64,000 bases of DNA, taken from the NCBI RefSeq assembly GCF_005771435.1, contig NZ_VANI01000001.1, positions 1-64,000 on the forward strand, in the 5' to 3' direction. The notes beneath the pieces were generated by a model, which was not told the origin of the DNA, did not search any database, and was given only the letters and a program-made list of their open reading frames with translations. Below are positions 40,306 through 48,354 of this stretch, piece by piece. The stretch comes from Microbulbifer harenosus. GTDB taxonomy: Bacteria; Pseudomonadota; Gammaproteobacteria; Pseudomonadales; Cellvibrionaceae. Position 1 is the stretch's first letter. The number at the start of each line of letters is the position of its first letter. The translations under genes and the position numbers were made by a program.

Positions 40306-40378
40306 GGTGAAGTGTCCTGACGGTGTGCGGTGGTGCGGAGGAGTTCTTCAGGAATAAATGACTGCGTGCCGGTGCTGC

Positions 40379-41536
40379 TTAAAAGCCCCGTGCCACGCTG
40401 GTGTCTTGTTCAATCGCGCGGTTATGGCGATCCACCGGGCGCACCCGCTGTCCTTCGGTAACGAGCTGGGTTCCGGCGGCAACAATCCAGTCTCGCGGAG
40501 TCAGGTCAGAAATGACTTCGGCGGTTTCCTCGCCGAAACGGATCACCCTGACATTGGTCTTATGCAGGGTGAAATGCTCCGGGTCGAGCTTCCACACGTG
40601 AGCGCGGTCGCCGTCGGCCGTAATGGCGGCCATGGGTAACTGCAGGGACTGCGGGCCATCGCTGGCTTTGCTGGGGGCAAACACGCGCGCGCTCTGCCCG
40701 GGCTGTGCATTGGCCTCTGCATTGTCGAACGCGACCCGTGCTTCAAAGGTACGCAGGCCCGCTTCCGCTGCCGGAGATATCTCACGCACCTGACCGCTAA
40801 ATGGCTCGCCAGATTTGGACCAGAGTTCGATGCTCACCGGTTGCCCCACGGCAAAACGACCCACTTCCTGTTCTGGCAGGTCGATGCGTACTTCCCGTTC
40901 ACCGTCAGCGGCGAGCACAAACGCCGTCTGCCCGGCGCTTACCACCTGGCCGGCGTCGATCATGCGGCGGGCAATCACGCCGTCGCGGGGTGCCTTCAAT
41001 ACCGCGTACTCCGCCTGATTACTCGCCACTTTCCACTGGGCGCGGGCGCGTTCCAGCTGCGCGATACTGCTGTCGTGACGGGTTTTGACCGCATCGAACT
41101 GGGACTCGCCAATCAGCTTGCGTGCCAGCAGTTCGCGGTAGCGCGTCAGCTCATTGCCAGCATTGCGGTTTTCTGTTTCCGCCGCCTCCAGTTGCGCGCG
41201 CGCCGCATCCCTCTGTAGCAGCAGGTCTTCGGCATCGAGCTCCGCCAGCGGCTGACCCTGTTTTACCCGGTCTCCCGCTTCCACCAGCCGGCGGGTCACT
41301 GCGCCGCCTACCCGGAATGCCAGTGTCGGCTCGTGCCGCGCGCGCACTTCGCCCGGGTAGACTGCTAATTGCGCGCCGGTGGCTACCGGGTGCACCACAA
41401 TGGCGGGGCGTGGCGGCTTGGCCTCGCTGGTATCCGGCGGAGAACAGGCGCTCAGCGCCAGCGTCGCAATCAGGCCGGTGGTCAGCTGCAAGGCGCGCTT
41501 CGTAGTGGCGAAACGGAGGGGACGGAAACGGTACAT
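40379..41536 (-). CDS. RND periplasmic adaptor lipoprotein
   Basis: A 385-residue membrane-fusion protein. The lipoprotein signal ends LALSACSPP. Lipoyl half-motifs (PAIVVHPVATGAQLAVYPGEV; VLKAPRDGVIARRMIDAGQVVSAGQ) flank a helical hairpin (about 90-165), and barrel and membrane-proximal domains follow. It should bridge the RND pump downstream to an outer-membrane channel. First gene of the pump operon; the twin palindromes at 41641-41680 lie in its upstream region. Confidence 0.92.
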   Translation of the reverse strand: MYRFRPLRFATTKRALQLTTGLIATLALSACSPPDTSEAKPPRPAIVVHPVATGAQLAVYPGEVRARHEPTLAFRVGGAVTRRLVEAGDRVKQGQPLAELDAEDLLLQRDAARAQLEAAETENRNAGNELTRYRELLARKLIGESQFDAVKTRHDSSIAQLERARAQWKVASNQAEYAVLKAPRDGVIARRMIDAGQVVSAGQTAFVLAADGEREVRIDLPEQEVGRFAVGQPVSIELWSKSGEPFSGQVREISPAAEAGLRTFEARVAFDNAEANAQPGQSARVFAPSKASDGPQSLQLPMAAITADGDRAHVWKLDPEHFTLHKTNVRVIRFGEETAEVISDLTPRDWIVAAGTQLVTEGQRVRPVDRHNRAIEQDTSVARGF

Positions 41537-41640
41537 GAATGCCTCTATCCTTGTGGTTCACAGTGTGCAGATTGGGTTTGGGGGTGGGGCGCCGGGCGGA
41601 AACTGGTACAGTTGTCCACCCGCCGACCCGGCACCCATTG

Positions 41641-41682
41641 CTATACTGGTGAGTATAGTAAGTATATTAAACTCGTGAGTCT
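41641..41682. promoter_or_regulatory. Twin operator for the TetR regulator
   Basis: CTATACT-GGTG-AGTATAG (41641-41658) is a perfect palindrome. A second, shorter one, ACT-CGTG-AGT (41671-41680), has the same centre-flanking ACT/AGT and lies 26 bases on, centre to centre. Both are between the divergent TetR and efflux genes, the expected site for autorepression and pump repression. Confidence 0.65.
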
Positions 41683-41766
41683 ACTAATTAGTTGGCCAGC
41701 GAGCGCGTGTTTCAACGCCCAGTTTCAGGACGATGGAAGGGCGCGTTAGAGTGACGATGACGACCC

Positions 41767-42411
41767 ATGAATGAAGACCTATCCCTGATGATGGCCGCCA
41801 GCCGCGGCCGCCCTAAAGATCTCGCCAAGCGGCAGGCGATCCTGGATGCGGCGAAGCATCTGTTTCTGACCCACGGGTTTACCGGCACCAGCATGGATGC
41901 CGTGGCCAGTGAGGCGGGCGTCTCCAAGCTCACGGTGTACAACCACTTTTCCGATAAGGAAACGCTGTTTACTGCCGCCATTGAGGCCAAGTGTGTCAGC
42001 CAGATGCCGGTGATCATGTTCAATTTGGAGCCAGGCATGCCGGTGGCAGATATTCTGCAGAAAATCGGCGAAGCGTTTTTGAACATGATTTACCAGGAGG
42101 ACTCACTGAATCTGGTCCGCCTTATCAGTGCCGTGGGCGCTCAGGACCGGACCATGGCCAATCTATTTTACGAGGCGGGCCCCATGCGCACGCGCACCGA
42201 GATGGTCCGGCTCCTGAAGCGGGCGTGTGATTTGAATCAGTTGCGGGTCCCGAACCCTGAGCGGGCATCGGAGGTGTTTTTCGGCATGCTGTTGGGCGGC
42301 TGCACACATATCCAGATCATACTGGGCTGCAGCACGCCGCCGTCGCCGAAAGAAATTGCTGCGCACGTAGAGGAAGTAGTGCGGGTATTTATGCGCGCCT
42401 ACGGGGCGTGA
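41767..42411 (+). CDS. TetR/AcrR-family repressor of the RND pump
   Basis: A 214-residue repressor. The N-terminal TetR helix-turn-helix (about 15-62) reads AKRQAILDAAKHLFLTHGFTGTSMDAVASEAGVSKLTVYNHFSDKETLFTAAIE. The C-terminal domain resembles the AcrR/AefR-like group (RLISAVGAQDRTMANLFYEAGPMRTRTEMVRLL). Divergent from the adaptor gene with a palindromic operator between, so it most likely represses the pump and is released by an unknown ligand. Confidence 0.9.
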   Translation: MNEDLSLMMAASRGRPKDLAKRQAILDAAKHLFLTHGFTGTSMDAVASEAGVSKLTVYNHFSDKETLFTAAIEAKCVSQMPVIMFNLEPGMPVADILQKIGEAFLNMIYQEDSLNLVRLISAVGAQDRTMANLFYEAGPMRTRTEMVRLLKRACDLNQLRVPNPERASEVFFGMLLGGCTHIQIILGCSTPPSPKEIAAHVEEVVRVFMRAYGA

Positions 42412-42506
42412 ATTTGTGATTGAAAGGCTCTGGTAGCGGTGACGCTACCGGTGGCAGCCTTGCGAGATACGAGCTAACCCCAGCTCAGCAACCTATCCAT
42501 GGGGGC

Positions 42507-42570
42507 CCTTCCGCGAGGTGGCCCGGCCGCGCCATGTATTCGCGGCGCCTTCGGGCCCTCTCGCGGAAGG
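42507..42570. repeat. Imperfect 64-bp palindrome
   Basis: CCTTCCGCGAG...CTCGCGGAAGG outer arms continue inward with GGCCC/GGGCC and an inner GCGCC/GGCGC. It lies between the TetR gene and the converging ABC permease gene. A small hairpin GGTAGC-GGTGAC-GCTACC precedes it at 42432-42449. I see no second copy in the window; it may be a terminator-like or REP-type element. Confidence 0.55.
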
Positions 42571-42585
42571 TCTGGTGAAATTAAC

Positions 42586-43353
42586 TCAAGTCCGGATCTT
42601 GTAACCGGTGCGGAAAATCCACCACACCGCCGTCATACAGGCAAACAGGAACAGTAGCGTCATTGCCAGGCTAACGCCGACATTTACATCGGCGATACCG
42701 TAAAACGCCCAGCGGAACCCGCTGATCAGGTACACCACCGGGTTGAACAGCGTCACCTTCTGCCAGAATTCCGGCAGCATATTGATGGAATAGAAGGCGC
42801 CGCCGAGAAAGGTGAGTGGCGTGATCACCATCAACGGGATTATCTGCAGTTTTTGGAAGTCGTCCGCCCACACCCCAATGATGAACCCGAACATGCTGAA
42901 GGTGACCGCGGTCAGAATCAGAAAGCCAAACATCCAGAATGGATGAGCGATGTCGTAGTCGACGAAAAAGCGCGCGGTAATCAGGATCAGAATACCAATG
43001 ATGACGGACTTGGTTGCCGCGGCACCCACATAGCCGGCAACGACTTCAAACGCCGACACCGGTGCTGAAAGCACCTCATATATCGTGCCGGAAAATTTCG
43101 GGAAGAAAATACCGAACGAGGCATTGGAAATACTTTCCGACAGCAGCGATAGCATGATCAGACCGGGAATGATGAAGGCCCCGTAGCTCACCCCTTCGAT
43201 CTCGCCGAGGCGACCGCCGATGGCGGTGCCGAATACGATGAAATACAGACAGGTGGAAATTACCGGCCAGGCGATACTCTGCATCAGGGTGCGCCCGGTG
43301 CGGGCCATTTCAAACTTGTAGATGGCGCGGATGCCGTAAACGTTCATACTCAT
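42586..43353 (-). CDS. ABC-2 permease (YadH-like)
   Basis: A 255-residue ABC-2 permease with six hydrophobic segments and family blocks [98 protein letters not shown]. The pattern closely follows E. coli YadH. ATG 43353 is preceded by AGGAAG and overlaps the end of the ATPase gene by 14 coding bases, so the two are coupled. Substrate unknown. Confidence 0.88.
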   Translation of the reverse strand: MSMNVYGIRAIYKFEMARTGRTLMQSIAWPVISTCLYFIVFGTAIGGRLGEIEGVSYGAFIIPGLIMLSLLSESISNASFGIFFPKFSGTIYEVLSAPVSAFEVVAGYVGAAATKSVIIGILILITARFFVDYDIAHPFWMFGFLILTAVTFSMFGFIIGVWADDFQKLQIIPLMVITPLTFLGGAFYSINMLPEFWQKVTLFNPVVYLISGFRWAFYGIADVNVGVSLAMTLLFLFACMTAVWWIFRTGYKIRT

Positions 43354-43366
43354 AACTTCCTCTCTT

Positions 43367-44314
43367 TCACCCGACCAGCTGACGTTCATTCTGGTTCTGG
43401 TGCACCAGATTCACGAAAATCTCCTCCAGCGAACTCTCGCTGGAGTGCAGGTCCTTGAACTCAATACCCTGTTGGTTCAACGCCCGCAGCAGCTCGGCGA
43501 TGCCGGTGTGTTCGCGCTGGGTGTCGAAGGTGTATATCAGCTGGTTGCCCTCGTCAGCGACTTCCAGTGTGAACGCGTGCAGGGATTCCGGCAGTGTCGA
43601 CACCGGGTTTTGCAGCTGAATTGCCAGCTGCTTTTTGCCCAGCTTGCGCATTAGCGTGTGCTTGTCTTCCACCAGGACCAGCTCCCCGTGGTTGATCACA
43701 CCAATGCGGTCTGCCATTTCCTCGGCTTCCTCAATGTAGTGGGTGGTGAGAATCACGGTTACGCCGCTTTTCCGCAGGCCGCGCACCATTTCCCACATGT
43801 CCCGGCGCAGCTCCACGTCCACGCCCGCGGTGGGCTCATCGAGAAACAGGATGGAGGGCTCGTGGGATAGCGCTTTGGCGATCATCACGCGGCGTTTCAT
43901 GCCGCCTGAGAGCGCCATGATCTTGCTGTCTTTTTTGTCCCAGAGAGAAAGCTGGCGCAGGATCTTTTCGATGTATTCAGGATTCGGTGCCTTGCCGAAC
44001 AGGCCGCGGCTGAAATTGACTGTGGCCCATACACTCTCGAAGGAGTCGGTGGACAGCTCCTGCGGCACCAGCCCGATTTTGCTGCGTGCGGCGCGGAAGT
44101 CGCGCTGAATATCGTGGCCATCCGCGGTGATCCTGCCGATGGATGGATTGACGATACCGCAGATGATACTGATAAGGGTGGTCTTGCCGGCGCCATTGGG
44201 CCCGAGCAGGGCAAAAATTTCCCCGCGCTGAATGTCGAGATCGACGGACTTGAGCGCGGTAAAACCACCGGCATAGGTTTTACCGACGCCCTTTACTGAA
44301 ATGATCGCTTGCAC
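43367..44314 (-). CDS. ABC transporter ATP-binding protein (YadG-like)
   Basis: A 315-residue ATPase. Walker [19 protein letters not shown]-loop [13 protein letters not shown], signature [40 protein letters not shown] with Walker B, and switch [17 protein letters not shown]. The C-terminal 80 residues form the extra domain of the YadG/DrrA group. Paired with the YadH-like permease just downstream. Confidence 0.9.
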   Translation of the reverse strand: MQAIISVKGVGKTYAGGFTALKSVDLDIQRGEIFALLGPNGAGKTTLISIICGIVNPSIGRITADGHDIQRDFRAARSKIGLVPQELSTDSFESVWATVNFSRGLFGKAPNPEYIEKILRQLSLWDKKDSKIMALSGGMKRRVMIAKALSHEPSILFLDEPTAGVDVELRRDMWEMVRGLRKSGVTVILTTHYIEEAEEMADRIGVINHGELVLVEDKHTLMRKLGKKQLAIQLQNPVSTLPESLHAFTLEVADEGNQLIYTFDTQREHTGIAELLRALNQQGIEFKDLHSSESSLEEIFVNLVHQNQNERQLVG

Positions 44315-44420
44315 GCTTCCCCCCCTTGGAATAACTGGCGGCGCTTATTGCGGCCGGTATTGTGCCCCGAACGGTATGGGCGCTGCCACCTTCCGTCGGT
44401 AAAAGGAGGGATAGCGAAGA

Positions 44421-45149
44421 TCAGTGCCCGAAAATTTTGTCGTAGAAGGCGACAGCACCTTCGTAGGCGTCATTGGCGGCGGCTTCGTTGTATCTCAGTG
44501 GAACACCGAACTTTTCTCCGCGGGCGGTGGCGGCGGGGTTGGTGAAGCCGTGTTTGGCTCCGGGGTAGCTGATGACGTCAAACCGCACGCCGGCGTTCTG
44601 CATTTCCACAACGAAATTGGCGACGTCGTCTGCGGGGATCATGTCGTCGTCGCCGCCGGTGTAGACCTGGATTTGAGCTTTGACGTCGCCTTTTTTGATT
44701 TTCACGTCGGTTTGCAGGGCACCATGGAAGCTGACCACGCCTTTAAGCGGCAGGCCGAGGCGGGCCATGGTGAGGGCGACGGCGCCGCCGAAGCAGTAAC
44801 CCTGGGCGGCTACCTGGCCAGCTTCAACGGTTTCGTGGGCGTTGATGAGGTCGAGGGCGGCTTGGAAGCGTTTGAGCGGGGCGCCTTCGGTTTCGAGGGT
44901 TTTGTTCATGAGGGCGGCGGCGTCGCTGGGGTTGTCGGCGCCGACGTTGGTGCCGTACATGTCGAGGGCGAAGGCGGTGAAGCCTTCGGCGGCGAGGCGT
45001 TCGGTTTCTTCGCGGGTGAAATCATTCATGCCCCACCATTCGTGCACGAGGAGAATGGCTGGGCGCTTGCCTTCGATGCTGTCGTCGTAGGCCAGGTAGC
45101 CGGTAAAGGATTCGCCGTCTACGGTGTATTCGATTTCTTCGGTGTGCAT
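44421..45149 (-). CDS. Dienelactone hydrolase family protein
   Basis: A 242-residue alpha/beta hydrolase. AILLVHEWWGMNDFTREETERLAAEGFTAFALDMYG is the family entry, the nucleophile cysteine is in AAQGYCFGGAVALTMA, and the catalytic Asp/His are near PADDVANF and YPGAKHGFTNPAA. Dienelactone hydrolases open lactone rings in aromatic catabolism; stand-alone copies like this one act on unknown esters. Start ATG 45149 (MHTEEIEYTV); the frame is open further upstream, where it runs into unrelated repeat DNA. Confidence 0.9.
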   Translation of the reverse strand: MHTEEIEYTVDGESFTGYLAYDDSIEGKRPAILLVHEWWGMNDFTREETERLAAEGFTAFALDMYGTNVGADNPSDAAALMNKTLETEGAPLKRFQAALDLINAHETVEAGQVAAQGYCFGGAVALTMARLGLPLKGVVSFHGALQTDVKIKKGDVKAQIQVYTGGDDDMIPADDVANFVVEMQNAGVRFDVISYPGAKHGFTNPAATARGEKFGVPLRYNEAAANDAYEGAVAFYDKIFGH

Positions 45150-45247
45150 TTTTATTCCCTGAAATGTCCGTTTGAATAAGTTAGCCGAGAGGTTAGCCCC
45201 GTAGGTTGGGCAACGCAACGCAAGAAATGGTTGGAAAGTCCGGTGGC

Positions 45248-45358
45248 GGCAAAGCACTGGGTATAGGTTTTCAGGACCGCGGTGAACCCATCCATGGGCG
45301 CTGCGGCGCAAACATCCTGTTTGCGACGCTCCTGAAAACCTATACCCAGCGCTTTGCC
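45248..45358. repeat. Long palindromic repeat, family C, copy 1
   Basis: Outer arms of 29 bases (45248-45276 and 45330-45358) match at 28 positions. The core carries a hairpin CGCAAAC-ATCCT-GTTTGCG (45307-45325) and CCCATCCATGGG. It lies between the dienelactone hydrolase and trmH genes. See copies at 46161, 46641 and 51581. Confidence 0.88.
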
Positions 45359-45381
45359 TTCGCATCGAAATTCGGAGTTAC

Positions 45382-46068
45382 TTACTGGTTGGGTTGGCGG
45401 TACTTCGGATCTGCCGGCGGAATAATATCGCCATCTTCATCCAAGTCCGGAAATGGCAAATCGTACTTCTCGCAATACTTCACCATTTTCGGGTGCATCC
45501 AACGGAACAAAATGTCTTTGACCGCGGGGTCTTCTTCGTCGAGGGTTTTGTTGTCGTACATGCCGGCTTTCATGCGCTGATGCATGGCTTCCTGCAGGAT
45601 GATCGCGGCGGCGACGCTGACGTTGTAGCTTTCGACCATGCCGATAATGGGGATGGTGACGTGGTCGTCGGCGTGTTCGGCGGCGTAGTCGCTGAGGCCG
45701 TCTTTTTCGGCACCCATGATGAGGGCGAAGGGTTGGGTGTAGTCGGGTTCGCGGAAGTCGATGGCGCGGTCGGACCAGTGGGCGGCGTACAGGTGCATGC
45801 CGCGGCTTTTGAGTTCGGCCATGCCGCTCTGGATATCGGGATAGACGCTGTTGCCAGTGAATTTACCGCTGCCGCCGGCGGTGTTGCGATAGATTCGGGT
45901 GCCGTAGGAGGGCTGGACCATGTGGATTTCAGGAATGCCGACGGCGTCGGCGGTACGCAGCATGGCGGAGATGTTCTGGCCTTTGTGGACCTGGTCGGTG
46001 AGCAGGGTCATGTCGTGCTGGCGCAGGCGGAGCACCTGCTTGAATTTCTCGTAGCGGCTGCGGCTCAT
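45382..46068 (-). CDS. trmH: tRNA (guanosine-18-2'-O)-methyltransferase
   Basis: TrmH, 228 residues, a SPOUT-class enzyme that methylates G18 in the tRNA D-loop. Motif 1 VHKGQNISAMLRTADAVGIPEIHMVQP, motif 2 ALIMGAEKDGLSDYAAEHAD, motif 3 IPIIGMVESYNVSVAAAIILQEAMHQRMKAGMYD, in order and spacing like E. coli TrmH. The acidic C-terminal tail contains DLPFPDLDEDGDI. Family C repeats flank it on both sides. Confidence 0.92.
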   Translation of the reverse strand: MSRSRYEKFKQVLRLRQHDMTLLTDQVHKGQNISAMLRTADAVGIPEIHMVQPSYGTRIYRNTAGGSGKFTGNSVYPDIQSGMAELKSRGMHLYAAHWSDRAIDFREPDYTQPFALIMGAEKDGLSDYAAEHADDHVTIPIIGMVESYNVSVAAAIILQEAMHQRMKAGMYDNKTLDEEDPAVKDILFRWMHPKMVKYCEKYDLPFPDLDEDGDIIPPADPKYRQPNQ

Positions 46069-46160
46069 GGTACTTCTTTCTTCGGATTCAGAACTGGCCG
46101 CGGATTATAGCATTGTGAGTTGGAGCGGGTTTTGTGGTGCCTGCTTGGGTGGTGTGTGGC

Positions 46161-46271
46161 GGCGGATTGCCGGGTGCGGGGTTTCAGGACCGCTGTGAAC
46201 CCATCCCTGGGAGCTTCGTCGCAAACATCCTGTTTGCGACGATCCTGAAACCCCACACCCGGCACTCCGCC
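46161..46271. repeat. Long palindromic repeat, family C, copy 2
   Basis: Outer arms 46161-46189 and 46243-46271 match at 27 of 29 positions. Same orientation and core as copy 1, but with different arm bases on both sides. Lies upstream of trmH. Confidence 0.88.
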
Positions 46272-46286
46272 TTCGCATCTGGGACT

Positions 46287-46580
46287 TTACAGTTCGACGA
46301 GTGCGTAGTGTTCCACTTCGGGGAACGGGTCGTAGAAGTGATGGAGAAGGGCTTTCCAGTCCTGATATTGGGGTGACTTTCGGAAGCCTTCTGTGTGGTC
46401 TGAGAGTTTTTCCCAGTTAACCAAGAGAATGTAGCGATTTTCTTTCTCTAGGGATTTTTGAAATTGATGGTTTATGTAGCCAGGCATAGCCGAAATTATC
46501 GACTGGGCTTTTCGAAAGGCAGTTTCAAACTCTTTATTCTGACCGGGCTTGATATCCAGAATCGCTACTTCAAGAATCAC
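46287..46580 (-). CDS. Antibiotic-biosynthesis monooxygenase (ABM) domain protein
   Basis: A 97-residue ferredoxin-like ABM-fold protein: ILEVAILDIKPGQNKEFETAFRKAQSIISAMPGYINHQFQKSLEKENRYILLVNWEKLSDHTEGFRKSPQYQDWKALLHHFYDP. ABM proteins act on quinones, haem or aromatic compounds; small stand-alone members are mostly uncharacterised. GTG 46580 is chosen because GGGGAAC precedes it and family members begin MILEVA. Flanked by family C repeats. Confidence 0.82.
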   Translation of the reverse strand: MILEVAILDIKPGQNKEFETAFRKAQSIISAMPGYINHQFQKSLEKENRYILLVNWEKLSDHTEGFRKSPQYQDWKALLHHFYDPFPEVEHYALVEL

Positions 46581-46640
46581 GCTGTTCCCCAAAAACTAAA
46601 ATTCAAATTCGTCAAATAAAAGCTCAAAACGTCATGCGAA

Positions 46641-46751
46641 GGCAAAGTGCTGGGGATGGGGTTTCAGGAGCGTCGCAAACAGGATGTTTGCGCCGAAGCG
46701 CCCAGGGATGGGTTCACAGCGGTCCTGAAACCCCATCCCCAGTGCTTTGCC
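46641..46751. repeat. Long palindromic repeat, family C, copy 3
   Basis: Outer arms 46641-46669 and 46723-46751 match at 27 of 29 positions. The core is in the opposite orientation to copies 1 and 2 (CGCAAAC-AGGAT-GTTTGCG). Lies between the ABM gene and moeA. Confidence 0.88.
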
Positions 46752-46783
46752 GCCACCGAGTTCCCTTACCAAGGACCACCAAT

Positions 46784-48037
46784 CTATTTCAGAGGCGCTG
46801 TAAACGGTTCAACGGTAACCCAGTCCCCGGTTTCACAGTCCCCCCCCTCCCGAGGTAAAACCACAAAACAATTTGCGGAGGCAAAGCCGGAGAGAATGTG
46901 ACTCCCCTGAATACCGCGAGTCTCCACCACCTGAATCCCATCGCCATCGCGATAGGTAAACCCGCGTTGGTAATCTGTGCGACCGGGCTTCTTGCGAATG
47001 CCATTCAGCAATCGCGCGCGCAATTGCACGGGGGGTTGGCGATATTGTTCTGAGGTGCCGCGGAGCTTTTCCAGTGCTGGTACGACCAGTTGGTACAGGG
47101 TGACGATGGCGGATACGGGGTTTCCGGGCAGGCCGAAAAAGAGGGTTTCTCCGTTCGTTTTTGGCAGGCGACCAAAGGCAAAAGGTTTGCCGGGTTTGAT
47201 GGCGAGTTTCCAGAAATCGATTTCGCCGAGTTCCTGCAACACCGTCTTGGTGTAGTCCGCTTCGCCCACGGAAACACCGCCACTGGTAATTACGAAATCC
47301 GCATTGTTACGTGCATGAATGAACGCCTCGCGAATTTCCTCAGGCTGGTCGGGATAGCAGCCGAGATCGAGGATATCCACATCGAGTTGTTCCAGTGCAG
47401 CGTAAAGAGCGATACGGTTGCTGTCATAGATATCGCCGTCGCCCAATTCTGACGCGGGCGTGCCGAGGGGTTTCAGTTCGTCGCCGATGGAAAGCAGGGC
47501 GGCTTTGAGTTTGCGCAGGACCGTGACTTCGGCCACGCCGGCGGCGGCGAGCAGGGCGATGTGGGGGACTTTTATTTTGGCGCCGACGGGAATCAGGCTC
47601 TGGCCGGTGTGCACGTCCTCGCCGCGGCGGCGGATGTTCTCGCCGGGTTTGGCGGGGCGGCTCATGGTGAGCTGATCGCCCTCTAATGTGCAGTTTTCCT
47701 GCATCTGTACACGGTCGGCGCCAGCGGGTACGGCGGCGCCGGTGGTGATGCGGGTGGCCTGACCCGGTTCCAGTGTCCCGGCGAACGGGTGGCCGGCGAG
47801 GCTCTTGCCCATGAGGGTGTAGCGCTCAGATTCACCACACAGGGCGTAGCCGTCCATGGCGGAATTGTCGCAGGGGGGCAGGTTGAGGGCGGAGAGTACC
47901 GGTGCGGCCAGTACGCGGCCGCAGGCTTGGCTCAACGGAATAATTTCCGTTTCGGTAATTGGATTGATGCTGTCGATCAGCATTTGTTTGGCGGCTTCTA
48001 CGGAGCGCAGGCCGTTTTCTGCACAGGCGTCTGACAT
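46784..48037 (-). CDS. moeA: Molybdopterin molybdenumtransferase
   Basis: MoeA, 417 residues, inserts molybdenum into adenylated molybdopterin. Seen: NLPPCDNSAMDGYALCG, ATRITTGAAVPAGADRVQMQENC, the MPT-binding domain VITSGGVSVGEADYTKTVLQELGEIDFWKLAIKPGKPFAFGRL and FFGLPGNPVSAIVTLYQLVVPAL. It sits next to nasA and near the right-edge molybdoenzyme, both of which need the cofactor. ATG 48037 (MSDACAENG) is used; the upstream extension is not conserved in style. Confidence 0.94.
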   Translation of the reverse strand: MSDACAENGLRSVEAAKQMLIDSINPITETEIIPLSQACGRVLAAPVLSALNLPPCDNSAMDGYALCGESERYTLMGKSLAGHPFAGTLEPGQATRITTGAAVPAGADRVQMQENCTLEGDQLTMSRPAKPGENIRRRGEDVHTGQSLIPVGAKIKVPHIALLAAAGVAEVTVLRKLKAALLSIGDELKPLGTPASELGDGDIYDSNRIALYAALEQLDVDILDLGCYPDQPEEIREAFIHARNNADFVITSGGVSVGEADYTKTVLQELGEIDFWKLAIKPGKPFAFGRLPKTNGETLFFGLPGNPVSAIVTLYQLVVPALEKLRGTSEQYRQPPVQLRARLLNGIRKKPGRTDYQRGFTYRDGDGIQVVETRGIQGSHILSGFASANCFVVLPREGGDCETGDWVTVEPFTAPLK

Positions 48038-48130
48038 CGCTATGGCCCTGTTTATTGTCTGCTTGGCTGGGAAGATAGCCGGGACGGGTGGGAGTTGCCA
48101 AGTCTTCAGAGGGGTGGCCCGCACGACCAC

Positions 48131-48198
48131 CGTCATTCCGGGCTTGACCCGGAATCCAGCGCTACGAAGCTGGATGCCGGATCAAGTCCGGCATGACG
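48131..48198. repeat. Dispersed palindromic repeat, family B, copy 1
   Basis: CGTCATTCCGGGCTTGACCC and GGAATCCAG on the left, then CTGGATGCCGGATCAAGTCC and GGCATGACG on the right: two hairpins in mirrored arrangement. This is a type of repeat widespread in proteobacterial genomes. Copies at 48271, 56477, 58154 and a short form at 51521. Confidence 0.85.
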
Positions 48199-48270
48199 TT
48201 GATTCTGTGAGGTGGGCAGGTGCAGTGCATCTCCCAATCGGTTCAAAAGCATCGCACGTCTATCGTGATT

Positions 48271-48338
48271 CGTCATTCCGGGCTTGACCCGGAATCCAGT
48301 GCCACGAAGCTGGATGCCGGATCAGGTCCGGCATGACG
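48271..48338. repeat. Dispersed palindromic repeat, family B, copy 2
   Basis: Nearly identical to copy 1, 72 bases further on in the same orientation, between moeA and nasA. The two copies occupy most of this 317-base gap; I see nothing else in it. Confidence 0.85.
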
Positions 48339-48354
48339 GTGTTTTGTATGGTAC

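Noticed and set aside
45206-46901. Short frames encoding peptides such as GFQDRCEPIHGRCGAN or GFQERRKQDVCAEAPRDG
   Set aside because: They recur only because the family C palindromes recur; starts vary and both strands give such peptides, so they are not protein genes.
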